From positions 14,420,859 through 14,484,858 of the forward strand of contig OZ025268.1 of the NCBI GenBank assembly GCA_964019165.1: a stretch of DNA of 64,000 nucleotides, given 5' to 3'. Source of the DNA: Mastigias papua. Lineage: Eukaryota; Cnidaria; Scyphozoa; Rhizostomeae; Mastigiidae. Of this stretch, positions 11,579-23,723 are shown piece after piece (the first letter of the stretch is position 1; each line of letters opens with the position of its first letter). The translations under genes and the position numbers were made by a program. The notes beneath the pieces are model-generated. The model had not been told where the DNA came from. It worked only from the letters and a program-made list of their open reading frames with translations, and ran no database searches.

Positions 11579-13018
11579 GTAAGTCACACCAAAATTTATG
11601 TAAAAGAAGCACCATTAATTGAACAAGGATATCTCTTGAAAGAAATGCGACAGCAATTGGATTTTTGTAGATTACACTTGACAAACTCTTTTAAGATTTG
11701 ATAATACTAAACAGTTCACACTAACTTCCAGATGTCGCCATAGCATCCAAGGTGACGATCAGTTTTTGAACTCTAAGTACAAACTTTACCAGCAAGTGAA
11801 ATTCGAGTCTGCTCTGCAAAACTGCAATGATAAATTAGAAGGAGCAATGCTTGAGATTTCTTAGCCAGGATTGTTGACATGCGCAATTCTAATCTCAGCT
11901 TTACCGTTATTTCACGTCGATCCATGTTGGATATAGTTAATGATGGGTCTCCATTTCTCGAGTTGTTCGTCGCAGAATCACTAACATTTGTAATTGAAAC
12001 CATTGAAGATGAGGCTATTATAACTATGATCTTTGAGTATCAGTTTATAAGTGACTTAAAAATGAGTTCCTGAATTCAACCTGATGTTTTGACTTGAGAA
12101 GAACTAGTTGGCAACTCATCTCAGTTTTCAATTTAATATAAACACTGAGTCAATTTACTCTATCTTGAAGTGTTTGGAGTCTGGAAATAGTAAGATCCCT
12201 ACAACCTGACACCCGCATTAGCTAATTTGTACAAAATTTACATCAAACAGAGCAGGCTTTAAGCAACTAAAAGCCAAGATGAAGACTCACAAAAACCTGC
12301 ACCAACAGTAAATTACAGATTCAGTTGCCTGGACATTGTGTTTGCTCAATGTATGAATAGTATGATATCTGTACACATGATTTCTTCCATGTTTTGACAA
12401 AAGATTAGCTACTCCATATAAATATTACTACCAAGGGCCAAATGTGATTGTTTCATTTAGAGGTTTTGAAGTATTGCTACCCGATAAAAGGCGGTAACCA
12501 ATCTGATGAAACGATTTGTTATCCGTTTAAAGAAAGGACATTGGGTCAAAGAGATAGTAGAAACTGTGAAACATGTAGTCCTGCCCATTTTCCATAAACG
12601 TAATATAATTTAGCATGTGCAATAGCAGCAATGAATGAAGGGTAAAAATCATATTGTACAGAATGGCCCAACTAATACAAGGCTAACAAAATTGCCCGGT
12701 ATAATCCCTTGTGTGAATGATTGTTATTGTTGCACCCCATATATCTTTCCAGTAATTTCGCCGATGCTCATTAATATGCATATTTGCATCCAGCCAAATG
12801 TTATTTTCTATATTCTAGTTTTATAGAATATCACAAACATCATTGTCCATGAAGTTGAATTAAAGAAATCAGCCGTTTTTCACATGGATAAATACAGCCA
12901 AGCTTGCATAATTCGGATCGGGCTTGTCCGGATTTGATGAATTCCGGAAAGGATGGCTAGGCCAAATCAATTTCCTGTTAAAATTTACTAACATGATTCT
13001 CATTATCCGGATCTCTTA

Positions 13019-14905
13019 AGGCTCTGATAAACGGACATATATCCGATCTGAAATCTGATCAGATAATGAGGGATAAGATATCATAAGAATATCTGTTTCG
13101 TGTAAAGATATTCCTAGATGGATTAGGAGTAATATCAGAATATCTGATGAAATATGAGAAGCTTCCGATGCGATGGAGTTACGTACTGCAACCATCTATG
13201 CATGTGAAAAATATGTGATGGTTCACGAGCGAGAGTACATTCTTGGTAGCATGCTCTGTGTCAATCAGGAGTGAAAAGCAGAGACACTGAAAAAATGTCT
13301 TCGGTCCACATTCTTGTCCTTTATTTCATGTTTTCCTTTTCTGCTCCTCATGTTTGTTGCGAGCACACGAATCAATAACAACGAAAAGAGATTCTTTCTC
13401 ATCGTCACAAGAATTCATCTTCAAATGACAAGCATGCTTTCCGAGTCAAGGATGGTCTGTGATTGTAATTGCAGAGTAGCTAGCAAGGCAACAGGCTCCT
13501 GCTTCAGGTTGTAAAAAAGAAACAGCGTTAGCACAGACCAATGTGCAATGGTATGGTGGCCCATCAGTATCAACAGCTATCTTATATACAAAACCAAACT
13601 TTTTGTCTACATGAGTAATTGATTTCAATATTAAATGGCATTTACATTATCAATCAAAAAATAAATGTGAAATCATTTTTTATCTTGCATTTCACTTTTG
13701 TTAACAACTAGAAAACTGATTTAAATTTCATATATGTTGTAAATCATTGATACTGCTGGGCCATTCGTGTGGACCATCAGTATCAAGTCTGCCTCGTGAT
13801 CAAATTGACCTCGGTTGAATTAATGGTGATTGACATTTGAACCTGGGTTTCCTTGAATTTGAGTAGGCCCTGGGAAGACCGAATTGTACTCAATGGATTT
13901 TATGTGCTGAAATGGATCTAGCTCGCAGTGCTTGGAAAGAAGATGAGACATTAAAGGAAGATATTGCTCAATATGTTAAACAGAATTTACACCGCTCAGA
14001 GATACTAGATTACTTGTCTCGAGATTTCAAAGTCCCTTGTATCCAGGGGTTCATACTTTTTCTGCCTACCAGTTGGCTGTGATGACATTCGCTGCACCAT
14101 AATGCAGCTTGGAATTTTTTTCGATCTTTTGTCTTTTGATGTCCCCTTGGTACGTTTATTTGTCATTAACTTCTCCAATGCATCCCACTTTGCTTTCTTT
14201 TTTCTATCAGACATAGCTTTTTCGACGATACACTGTTCTCCCCTACTTTCTTCGCGCGAAAGCGAAATAGGTTCATAATCGAAACATGTACCATTTGACT
14301 TGCGCTATTCCAACCGAGGTCAATTTGATCACGAGGCAGACTTGATACTGATGGTCCACACGAATGGCCCAGAAGTATCAAATGATTTACAACATATATG
14401 AAATTTAAATCAGTTTTCTAGTTGTTAACAAAAGTGAAATGCAAGATAAAAAATGATTTCACATTTACTTTTTGATTGATAATGTAAATGCCATTTAATA
14501 TTGAAATCAATTACTCATGTAGACAAAAAGTTTGGTTTTGTATATAAGATAGCTGTTGATACTGATGGGCCACCATACAATGGCCTGTGATGATGGAATA
14601 TCAGAGGGGCCAGGTGCCGATCGCCATTTTGGCGCCAAGCCCAGACTGCGTCTCAAACCGCATGGAAGAAAATGAATGAAAACTTTCGCTATCGTCTCAT
14701 GTTTCAGCGGATATTCAGAATAAAGTCAAAATAAATTGATTTTATTCGCAAGATTTTTTAATCCTTTGCGAGATTTCTTGGAATATCTCAAGAATATCTT
14801 TTGCCATGCTACACGATAAGATAAGCAAATGATATTCTTAAGATATTTTTTTCCTTCATCACATGATCAGATATCTTATGAATATCTTACCGTTTATCAG
14901 GGCCT
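13019..14905. mobile_element. middle element: PIF/Harbinger-like, TTA duplication, nested in the pogo-like shell
   Basis: Ends read AGGCTCTGATAAACGG at the left and AGGCCCTGATAAACGG on the opposite strand at the right (one mismatch in 16), flanked on both sides by TTA (13016-13018 and 14906-14908). Just inside, both arms are rich in the phrase AGATATTC/GAATATCT, giving subterminal symmetry. TTA duplications with short inverted ends fit PIF/Harbinger, but no transposase was found and the class is inferred. The interior is largely the inverted-repeat element at 13552-14577. Confidence 0.65.
13552..14577. mobile_element. innermost element with about 266-bp near-identical inverted repeats
   Basis: Arms 13552-13817 and 14311-14577 are inverted copies that differ at only a few positions by eye. 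Each starts TATGGTGGCCCATCAGTATC. The flanks share CAATGG (13546-13551 and 14578-14583), a candidate 6-bp target duplication; a 4-bp reading (AATG) is also possible. The roughly 490-bp centre holds a plus-strand reading frame MDLARSAWKEDETLKEDIAQ ... LHRSEILDYLSRDF, an HTH-like start, and an opposing minus-strand lysine-rich frame beginning MSDRKKKAKWDALEKL. I do not recognise the family. Near identity of the arms indicates the youngest layer of the stack. Confidence 0.75.
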
Positions 14906-15388
14906 TTAGTCCAAATAAATGCATAAACCCGACTATATATTTTGGTCCATTAGGTGCAAGCACATGGCATTTATTCACAGTAATCCAGATCAACGATTTT
15001 ACGAATATTCCAATAAACAAAAACGTGTTCTTCACTGTGCTACTCAATCTTAAAGCCTGTGTTATAATCATTTACTGACATGACTTTGCGCTGCAGACAA
15101 AGAGAACACTTTATACCGCCAACAACCTGAGAATTACTTCCAAAAGTCAACAAGCATTTATCGGGGTTATGTGTAGCAAGCCGGATATCCTGTAATCCGG
15201 ACAAAATTTGTTAGTTCCATGTAATCCGAATTATGCTAGCTTAACTGTACAATTTCTATTAAGATATTCACAGACGTATCTAGACTATGGCATAAGGAGA
15301 AATTGGTCCATTCAGAAGCTTACAGTATTAAAATTCATCCAAGGCACTTTCATGTACTTTTGAGAATCTGAAATTTTTATGTTAAATT

Positions 15389-17874
15389 CAGGGGCGGATC
15401 CAGAACAAAATTGACTGACTTACAAATGTCCAGTCAGATGTTAGCACCTTCGGGGCAAAAATTTACCCAGCTGTCTAAGAACGCTTTCCCATAACAGCAA
15501 TGGATTCATCATGTCTGGAATGCTTCAAAATACGCCAATTTGGGTGTCCTTGGATATCGTACCTTATCTCCCAACATTCTTCAAATCTAAATTTTTCACC
15601 ATATGTAACTTTTGATATGGCCAACAATTGATCCAATGTCACAGGAATAATCCAGCTTAGGAATAATCTAGCTTTAGTGGAAAATAAATTCTCCATTAGT
15701 CACTCTCATCAGGAAACAGAGTTTCTCATAGCTTACTACTAACAGAAGTATTTCCAACCTACTTTGTTACAATTTTGCTGCTGGACTTTACTGGCTTTGC
15801 CCTCGAAAATGATGTGATCTGTTGACCATAATAGGTGTTTCAAAAACATTTCCGCACATCGGGAAACCTTCAACAATGGAAAGAGGAGCTATATTATTTG
15901 CTTTGAATAATGGGCTGAGATTCTTTAAAGTACCACCATAAAGGGACCAGAGAAGGCTTGTGGTTGGTCTCACTGGCATAGAACTCCCATGGCTCCAGGA
16001 GCACAGTACCAAGACTGAAATAATTCCCGCCAGTCCCTTATCCACTGGTTTGAGGAAAATATGGCCTGACTGGAGCATCAAGGACACTCGCAATTGCTTT
16101 CATGCAAATGAATGGCCTCAAGCACCTGTCTTCAAAATTACAAACTCCTCCTCTCAATATTTTCAGGTATACTGTCCATTTCTTGTAGCAAATCACTTAC
16201 AGGAAAAGACGAGCATAGCTCAACCATTTTCAGTCTAGACTCACCATTCTCAATTAAAATTATGGGTAATAAGGTAGGAATTAGAAGCATAGAAATCTTA
16301 CTGTAGATAAAGATCTTCTCAAGTAAGAGCTCCTAGCAGTATTGCAACTTTTTCTTCACTCGGTAGGTACAAAGAGGAAGAGTTGTATAGGCTGTTACCA
16401 TCAGACTGATTCAAACATTTAAAATTATGTATAGCCTCAAAGTTCTGAATTGAGAACATGGGAAACAAGATGGGGATCAGAAGGACAGGAATCTGAATGC
16501 AGATAAAACTCTGCTGAAGTAAGAGCTCTTAGCAGTGTGCAAATTTTCTTCACCAGTTATGAACAGAGAGCAAGAGTTGTATATGCAGTTACCGATAGTA
16601 CTTGAACTGTTAATAAGTTGAGAGTTTTCATTCAAAATTACTATGATTCAGAATTAGAATAATCGCATGTTGTGAAACCTCTAAGATGCTTATGAGATAG
16701 TGTGCAATGGTGCATGCATAGTGCAAGCAAAAAGCTACACTCTTATGAACTTCAAGAATGGACATGTCTAAATGAACCTGTACTTGATAAATGGAGTAAG
16801 CAGCTACCTAAAACCCATTGATTTCACGCCGAGCACTTGGAAAACAAAACTATCCAAGCAAAACATTATCTTAAGCAAAACTGCAACCCATTCAAGCATT
16901 TCTTAAATTATTTCAAATACTATTCAGTCATCATTATAGCCTAATATATTTATCTAAGACCTAAGTAGCAACACATCTACTTTAAGGTACAACCTTAGAA
17001 TGATTGGGTATTCATTCAATTCCTTATCACAAAAATGAAAAACTTGATGTAACCGAGCGAAAACCCCTAACCCACGCTTAATACCTAAATTAATCTCATC
17101 TACTATTTAAAACCATTTAGCTATAATTTTTGCTCGTTGAAATTATACTTGGAAACTTTACAGTTGACTCGCTCGCTGTATGCGTGACTATAGTAAATCA
17201 TTAGTTCAAAATAAGCACAGTGGAAGCAAACCTTGCAGGGAAAATCCTCTCGTTGTCCTGTGTTAAGAAATGGCATAAAGTTGGGTACTGGTGCACCTTT
17301 CTCCATACCCTTCTTAAAGTTTCTCCCTAAATCCCTCAGAACCAATGTTGTTGTGAAGAATGATTATGAGGCCAGCTACCTAGGTGTAAGTCACTGATAG
17401 ACTTCTTGACCGACTACTCGCCTTTTCTGACTGACTTACAAAAACAATAGGATCCCACAATGGTTCCAAAATCAATGGGTTTTTTATGGCTGCGCATCCT
17501 ATGATGTAAGTTTGACTGGCTTACCAATCATATTAGCCAATTTTATTGTTTAAAATACAGAACAAAACAACTGAATTCTAGGGTATTGCGTAAGTGGAGT
17601 ATAGTCAAGTGTAAACCAGATTTATTTGAATCCTGGCCTCTTTTTCCAACTTTGTGATGATGACTGATGCAACCACGAACCATGAATAGAAAACCCGACA
17701 AGTAAGTTAAAGGACAGTATAAAGTAGATAATGGAAGAACTTTAAATCGAAAATTGAAAATTTAGAATATTTGTGTCCTGTACTGAGAAAAGATAATGGT
17801 ATAAGTCACAGGACATTTTCTAAAAATTCGAATGACTTCCTTAAGTCCCGTAAGTCGGTCTGGATCCACCCCTG
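15389..17874. mobile_element. hAT-like interval bounded by CAGGGG(C/T)GGATCCAGA inverted ends
   Basis: CAGGGGCGGATCCAGA at 15389 faces its inverted copy CAGGGGTGGATCCAGA ending at 17874. CAGGGG..GGATCCA termini are common in animal hAT elements. Flanks share only AAATT, not a clear 8-bp duplication, so the two ends may not belong to one insertion. Inside are short minus-strand frames (15475-15696, 15788-16093, 17121-17345) that may be transposase debris, but I cannot assign them. Confidence 0.5.
16249..16610. repeat. diverged tandem duplication, period about 197 bp
   Basis: Two consecutive units, starting near 16249 and 16446, share AAGTAAGAGCTC(C/T)TAGCAGT, a TTTTCTTCAC stretch and AAGAGTTGTATA in the same order and spacing. 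The units look clearly diverged (perhaps 75% identical by eye). They lie inside the hAT-like interval of the K2P intron. Confidence 0.6.
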
Positions 17875-18077
17875 AAATTATATTCCAACGTAAGTGGTCA
17901 GAATCCTGGAATTTTTCAAACTTCTATTTCTTTCATGGGCATTTTACTGTATTCTAATATGGAAGACTGTAACATCATAGTAAATGTAAAAGCGGCTTTT
18001 TTTATTTCTACTCAGATCCGTCCTAAGCATATAAATCACCTAATACATATAGTTAATTTTACTTTTATTTTTATTAG

Positions 18078-18952
18078 GCTATGGACATATTGCACCAAAA
18101 ACAGTATGTGGACAGCTATTCGCTGTATTCTATAGTTTCTTTGGCATACCGTTGACAGTCTTGGTTGTGCGTAAGCTTAGCAATAGAATTATTGATACTG
18201 TGGTACAAATTGTAAAATTCATCTGCAAAACTCGAAACCGCATAGGAACAGCAAGAGGAGATCCTGGTGAAGAATACATCCCCGGCCAAAGTAATCCTAC
18301 CAACTTTCCAAAGCGTAGAATGAATAGGAGAGCAGCAACGAAGCAAAGGAGTAATCGATTCCTATGTTCAGGTCGTAAAACGAAAATATTATGCATTGTA
18401 GTGCTCTTCATAATGGTGCTTTTTTTCTTGATTTTTTCGTCTATGATACGTGTTATTTCAGAAGGCTGGACGATGCAGCAGAGTATATACTTTTGGGTCA
18501 TTACTTTAACAACTATTGGATTTGGTGATTTTGTGCCATACGATGGCCGAGAACCACCTTCAGTGGCTGCAACTGTCATATATTATAGTGGGACATTCTA
18601 CTTGATGTTTGGTCTTGCCTTGATAGCCAGCCTTGTACAGTGCATATCAGTTATATTTGAAGGCAGGTTGCCGGCAGTTGCCAAGGAAAACGTCACAAAA
18701 GCTTCAATTTGTGAAACAGAAATGATAACACGATGCATTTTCATGGGCACAGATGTAGGATACCCAATACTTGACCAACCCAACCGACTAAAAGAAATAG
18801 ATGCAAGTGAATTTGAGGTAAAATTGTTGAGTGGAGAAAGCGTCAGAAAAGCTGTACTATACAGTTCCTTACGGATTATAAAACTATGTATTCCAGAAGG
18901 TTGCATTGGAAATACATCAGCAAGTAGAGAAACGGAGGGAAGTGCAAGGTAG
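18078..18952 (+). CDS. K2P potassium channel, exon 2 (M2, M3, second pore, M4, C terminus)
   Basis: Follows a polypyrimidine-AG acceptor (TTTTTATTAG|GC) and completes the first filter as TTIGYGHIAPKT. M2 is GQLFAVFYSFFGIPLTVLVV. A basic intracellular loop of about 65 residues follows (RRMNRRAATKQR). M3 begins about KTKILCIVVLFIMVLFF. The second pore carries LTTIGFGDFVPYDG, the standard second K2P filter (GFG in place of GYG). M4 is YYSGTFYLMFGLALIASLVQ. The cytosolic tail of about 90 residues ends GSAR before TAG at 18950. The product would dimerise to form a background potassium conductance in the plasma membrane. I cannot place it in a vertebrate subfamily. The whole second half is one uninterrupted 875-bp exon. 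Confidence 0.93.
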
Positions 18953-20004
18953 ATTGTAGAACTATTGATAGACACTCCCATAAACACAGCTTTGTAATAA
19001 TCATAATCAATTTGCTCTATAAATACTCTTTAGTTACTAAAATGAATCCACTGTTAGAGTCCAAAATAGGATTACACTTTACTACAAGTTTTCTCTTAAA
19101 AAGGCTTCTTAATTTGTTCAACCATTACCTTATGTACAATAGCTCTGAGAAAGAAAAGGACGACAAAAGTTTTTATTTTTAGTAATTGCTATATCTTGAG
19201 TCTAGAAAAAGTAAAACAACTACAACAAAGGAAATATTTTACTTAGAGTAGATTAATTGCTCAAGAGCCGCAGAGTCTGTCAAAAATATGACACCTAGAA
19301 TCTTTCGCTATTAATTAAATCATAAGCTTGAAAGGACAACTGATTCAAATTTATCTTTCTTCGTAGTAAATTTTGCATCCTTCCTTTTACCAAATGTTCA
19401 ATTTTATACAGTACACAAATACTATGGTCTTGAATTCAGTGGTGTAGAAGAGGGGAGGGGGCGCGGGTGGCACAGTTCCTCTAGCTGTGAGCTTAGAAGG
19501 GCACAGTCCCCTTCACCCTCAGTGTCTTGCTCGTAAAATGGTATTAACATGAAACAAGTATTATTAGGCGACAGTATTAAAGCTGTATAACAAGTGCTAT
19601 AGCTTTCCTCACCAGACCAATCTCTAAGTTTTTTATATAACTATCCGGACAATGTTCTTAGTTTCTTATAAAAACTCGGGTACGCAAAGAGCCCCCCTAG
19701 CTATCAATTTACTTCTAAACCACTGGGCTTGAGGAACTTGAGATCTTCTTGTAGGAGCATGATTCTATGCCAAGCACTCTGCAGTCAGTATCCCATCTTA
19801 TATTAGAGTAAATATTATTTTAATTGGAAAAAATGCAAGAATAAGAACTAAGTGTCCCTTTATGTATATTACTTAAAAGAATTTACGAAAACCACAAAGT
19901 TCTTCGCTTGCACAGTGGGAAAAGACAATGAGTCATCTGGTCCCAACTGCATATGGTGCTATTTTGTTCTATTCACTTATTGTTGTGCTTGATCTATAGC
20001 TTTA
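18953..20004. other. 3' flank of the K2P gene; nothing further recognised
   Basis: Would contain the K2P 3' UTR. No clear polyadenylation signal close to the stop, and no coding exon seen. A purine-rich patch lies at 19450-19475. Confidence 0.3.
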
Positions 20005-20156
20005 AAGCTCATCTCACATTAGCTATCGAGGATTATTGGACATTCGTAATTGTCCAGTCTATATAGTTATATTTATAATTGTTTGACATCTAAAACTGTC
20101 CAATTTTACATTTGTAATTTCTGTAAACAACGTGACATCTAATATGAGATGAACTT
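20005..20156. mobile_element. small fold-back MITE (about 150 bp)
   Basis: AAGCTCATCTCACATTAG at the left faces its imperfect inverted copy AAGTTCATCTCATATTAG at the right. The interior is also self-complementary (GGACATTCGTAATTGTCC, and ATTGGACA against TGTCCAAT), so the unit folds into a long hairpin. No coding capacity. Confidence 0.55.
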
Positions 20157-20383
20157 CACTAATCGTGTAGTATACATGTTAAAAAGTAATCTTCCTTAAG
20201 CCGCTTCCTAATTTTCTCGTTCTCCTTTCCTGTCCCTATCTATGTGGGATGATTTACTTCGTTATTGTTCAGGATGAGGGTTTATGGCTAGAGGTGGCAA
20301 CCAATTACTTCATAATACAGGCTGAAGCCGGGAGAGGAGGGGATTGAGGGCTACAGCCCCCAACCTTTTGCTAATGGATAATA

Positions 20384-21266
20384 CAGTCAAACTCATTGTG
20401 AGAAAAACTAAAAACTGGACCTCAATGTTTTATTTTTTCCATCATTTAAATATTGTATTAGCATATTTTTCATTTCATTTCATTTTTACATATTTTGGGA
20501 GGGTGGCCCTTCAGCTTAGCTGATTCAGCATATGCGATGACCCCCGTCGCAGGGTTGAGAACATAGGAAAAAGCGGAACTGGACTATTACCTATTACTAC
20601 GTGTATTACAAATGATCTTGATTGAGCTTCTATCTTCGCTGAGTTATATTTTAAAAAGTTGTTTATTTCTATACCAAACCTACAGCAAGGGCTTTGTGGC
20701 CTAACTCGGATTCGAATAAGTCGGATATTTTACAATTCGGATAAAATGCATGCCCCCCTTCCGCTAGGTAGATATGCTGTACTTTTTCTTTGCGTAAGTC
20801 GGGTTTATAAGTCGGAGTTTCGCATAAGTCGGAGCGTTTTTGAAATCTGGCTGTCAAATTTCACAATATAAGTCGGATTTTGACCATGATTCCAGAAGCC
20901 AATAGCAATGGCGAAAATGTTATAGCCAAAAAGCTTCATACTCTGAAATGGTGTAGGTGAATAATCTGGGCTCGTAGAAGGCATTTGAATCTGGCAAAAG
21001 TTCAACAATGGTGGTAAAAGCCTTCCAAGCAGAAAGAAACTGCACTCTGAGCTGATTTTTCTCCCCCCCCCCCCCTTTCTAATGCAACAAGCGTTACCCA
21101 GCCAAATGATGGATTTTATAATTATCAGGGGTCTCGCTTTTTCCAAATCTCCCGGGTCCCATACAAGCTCTCGGTGGATCTGGATTTCCTTTGCGTAACT
21201 CTAACTTTGCATAAGTCGCACTATTTTGTCTGGTCCGAAGAGATCCGACTTACGCGAGTTTGACTG
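20384..21266. mobile_element. pogo/Tigger-like non-autonomous element
   Basis: Left end CAGTCAAACTC and the inverted right end CAGTCAAACTCGCGTAAGTC are flanked by TA at 20382-20383 and 21267-21268. The interior is studded with AAGTCGGA-type phrases near both ends (for example 20716, 20825, and inverted near 21245), typical of Tigger-like subterminal regions. No transposase frame was recognised. A run of 13 C lies at 21063-21075. Confidence 0.65.
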
Positions 21267-21830
21267 TATAAAGATAATGCAGTAGATGTAGAGGAGGTAA
21301 CAGATAATTTAGAGAGTGATATGAAGACTTGAATGAAATTGAGGACTGTGGAATGATTTTGCTTAATCATAAAGCCAAAATTGATGTCCATCAACGAATT
21401 CTTGGTTATGAGCACCAAGTGAAAGAAGGTGACAACTTCTCCGGCCATTATATGAAAAATCGAAAATTCTCTCACACCGAAAAATGTGTATGTCAATGCA
21501 GTCTTCAAACTCAACAGCTACTTCCAATTAACATCTCGTTAATCCTTTTCTGAGAGAATTCCAAAGATAAAGGAGCATCCTTAGATTTTTCAACGAGTTC
21601 TTATCCAGAAACGACATGCTCTTATCCTGTTGGAAGTAGGTGAAGCGTTGTCAGAATACAACTTAGCAAATCCCTACCGACTGCTGCAAAGACCGGGATC
21701 TCAAAGATCTGTTGTGCGGGATGGGCCAATCAAAGAATTGACCTTTTTGACAATGCAGAGTTGCTGCAATCACTAAAGAAATATATCTTAATTTGACAAC
21801 CCATCTCAAATTCAATTTTTTCTCTCGGCT
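21267..21830. other. no feature recognised
   Basis: Short overlapping frames only; nothing identifiable. Confidence 0.3.
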
Positions 21831-22188
21831 AAGACAGCGTTCACACTAACACGTTTTCGTATGAAAACTCATACATTTAGATCTTTTTTGCCTTCCGTCA
21901 ACACTAGAACGATTGAAAACGGAGCTTTCTGAAAACGGACCCTTTTGGAAACGCTGTTCGAAAAAGGGAGCTTTGTGGGAACGGGTCGTTTTGAAAACGC
22001 ATGAGTGTGGATAGCGAAAACAAAGATATTTGAAAACGATAACGTATACATCACTCGATCTCTCGCAGAGTTGATGATGTACAGTACCTGATAACAATGG
22101 ATGCTGTCAATCATGGTTTAATGAGGTTCCAAAAGAAGCAGAAAAACGATTTGAAAACGATGTAAAACGGAGTAGTGTGAATGCTTAT
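21831..22188. mobile_element. MITE rich in the motif GAAAACG
   Basis: Left end AAGACAGCGTTCACACTA faces the inverted right end AAGATAAGCATTCACACTA. The interior carries many copies of GAAAACG or its complement CGTTTTC (for example near 21851, 21915, 21930, 21990, 22030, 22150). Such clustered short motifs resemble subterminal transposase-binding arrays. No reading frame of note and no clear target duplication. Confidence 0.55.
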
Positions 22189-22210
22189 CTTTTTATCCTT
22201 TTTCTAGTGC

Positions 22211-22266
22211 GGATGATACTGCTATACTGAAGACGAAGCTCCGTTTTCATTATAGCAGTATCATTC
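22211..22266. repeat. hairpin with 16-bp arms
   Basis: GGATGATACTGCTATA (22211-22226) pairs with TATAGCAGTATCATTC (22251-22266), 15 of 16 bases, across a 24-base loop. It lies just beyond the GAAAACG MITE and may be a deleted element end. Confidence 0.6.
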
Positions 22267-22289
22267 ACAATAGAAAGAGGATCAATTTG

Positions 22290-22690
22290 AATCAATTTGT
22301 ATTTGTTTGATTGTAAACTGACTTATACACCCTTTTTCAAGATTTCAGATTCGATCAGTTCATTTAAGGTTGGCCCAAGCAAGTTTCCTACTCATTGTAA
22401 GAGCAGAAGCATCACAGGCACTGTTTGTGAAAAGTCTTACTGCTCTGTTCTGGAGCTTTTTCAACTTATTGATAGCATTGATGCCACTAACTCCCCATAC
22501 CACGCAATCGTATCTGAAGTACGGTTCTTCTAACCTTCAATTCATGTGTTGTATAGTGGCAATGGGTAGATACTTCTTTGAGAACGGAACATCCTTAATC
22601 CTCTTGAAACCTCTTTGATAACTGCTGAAACTCTTCCACTACAACAAATCTATGTCAAGTGCAAGAGGAATATTCGGAGAAAAGCTGTAC
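22290..22690 (-). pseudogene. CR1-like LINE, C-terminal RT fragment
   Basis: On the minus strand broken frames give EPYFRYDCVVWGVSGINAIN then KLKKLQNRAVRLFTNSACDA. This is the Y.D.VWG....LQNRAARI block downstream of the RT domain in CR1/L2/jockey-like LINEs. Stops and frame changes show a dead fragment. Confidence 0.7.
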
Positions 22691-23663
22691 TTTTCGCAAA
22701 TTCCAGCTTTAAAGCTATGTAGGAGTTGGCAATGTTGCACGAGAATAACGCCATTTATTTTCGGAGCTCAGCTCTAACTCTGCAGCAAGCCTTCAGTATC
22801 ATTGATATACCATATGCTAGTATGTAAGAGTTCATATCAGACCGTCGACCAGCTACAACTTCTTTTCACAAACGTAGCAGGCTTATTAGGAGTTAACTGT
22901 CTCACCGAAGCAAGTACCGTTAAGACGAAATGAGCACCGCTAAGAAGTACCTCAGAGTTTATTGCACTTTCTCAAACTCAAATTGACTTTATCAACATGG
23001 ATGAGAGAAGCGTTCTCCATGCCTAATTCTATGGAGCACTTGATTCCATATACCAAGCAATCAAGGACCAAGGAAGCTCTTAAACAAATAATTAACATAA
23101 GCAAGCAATTGATTGGAGCAGCTAAAAAAAGAAACCGTGGAAGATGTACACCTTTTCAGAGGCGGCTTCGTCACTCCAAGACGGTTTTATTGTCCCTATC
23201 AGCGCAAAAATTTTGCTAAAACTTGAAACAGTGAATAAATGTAAAGGAAAGAGGAAAAGGAACGATCTAATTAACATGTGTTTCTATGTCTCTAAATCCC
23301 CTCTACTTCTTCTTATAGTCTTTGTCTCCATTTTTCAATTTTGAGTTTATTCCTCAGCATGCACACATTCGAGCAATCTTGCTGTTTCCCCCAACAGTTA
23401 CATATTGTTCTTATGAATTGAATGCAAATTGCCTGAAATAGTACGCAAGTACCGTTAGCTAAAACAACAGTTGCTGGTAAAAGGGAGCCTAGTGCTAATA
23501 ATGTGGCAAAAAATCATCAGGTGTATTTTAAGAATTTCTAGTCAGTTCTGGATCCTGGATCCCAAAATACTTCAATGACCCGAAATAAATAACATTTTAG
23601 ACAACTTCCTTTTTGATGGGATATTCAGTCAACTCAGAAATTTAGTGTCGATAACAACATTCC
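22691..23663. other. no gene recognised
   Basis: Short frames such as 22962-23219 have no recognised similarity and probably reflect chance. Confidence 0.3.

Positions 23664-23721
<58 letters not shown>
23664..23721. repeat. (ATCA)n tetranucleotide array, probable LINE 3' tail
   Basis: About 14 copies of ATCA (TTGA on the minus strand), essentially perfect. It starts 140 bases past the stop of the minus-strand LINE fragment at 23861-24214, the place expected for a LINE 3' terminal simple repeat. Confidence 0.8.

Positions 23722-23723
<2 letters not shown>

Larger units (their letters stand above)
12895..15247. mobile_element. outer element: pogo/Tigger-like DNA transposon shell in the K2P intron
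   Basis: Inverted ends CAGCCAAGCTTGCATAATTC (left) and, on the other strand, CAGTTAAGCTAGCATAATTC (right), both continuing GGAT, are flanked by TA at 12893-12894 and 15248-15249. A CAG...ATAATTCGGAT end with TA duplication is typical of pogo/Tigger-type members of Tc1/mariner. No transposase remains. Most of the interior is the inserted element at 13019-14905. Confidence 0.75.

Noticed and set aside
14005..14381. basic minus-strand proteins as host genes
   Set aside because: Located between the arms of the inverted-repeat element; treated as element content.
18130..18987. minus-strand frames over the K2P exon
   Set aside because: Shadows of the channel coding sequence, which has clear pore motifs.
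23664..23721. CRISPR-like repeat
   Set aside because: A perfect tetranucleotide array without spacers in an animal genome.
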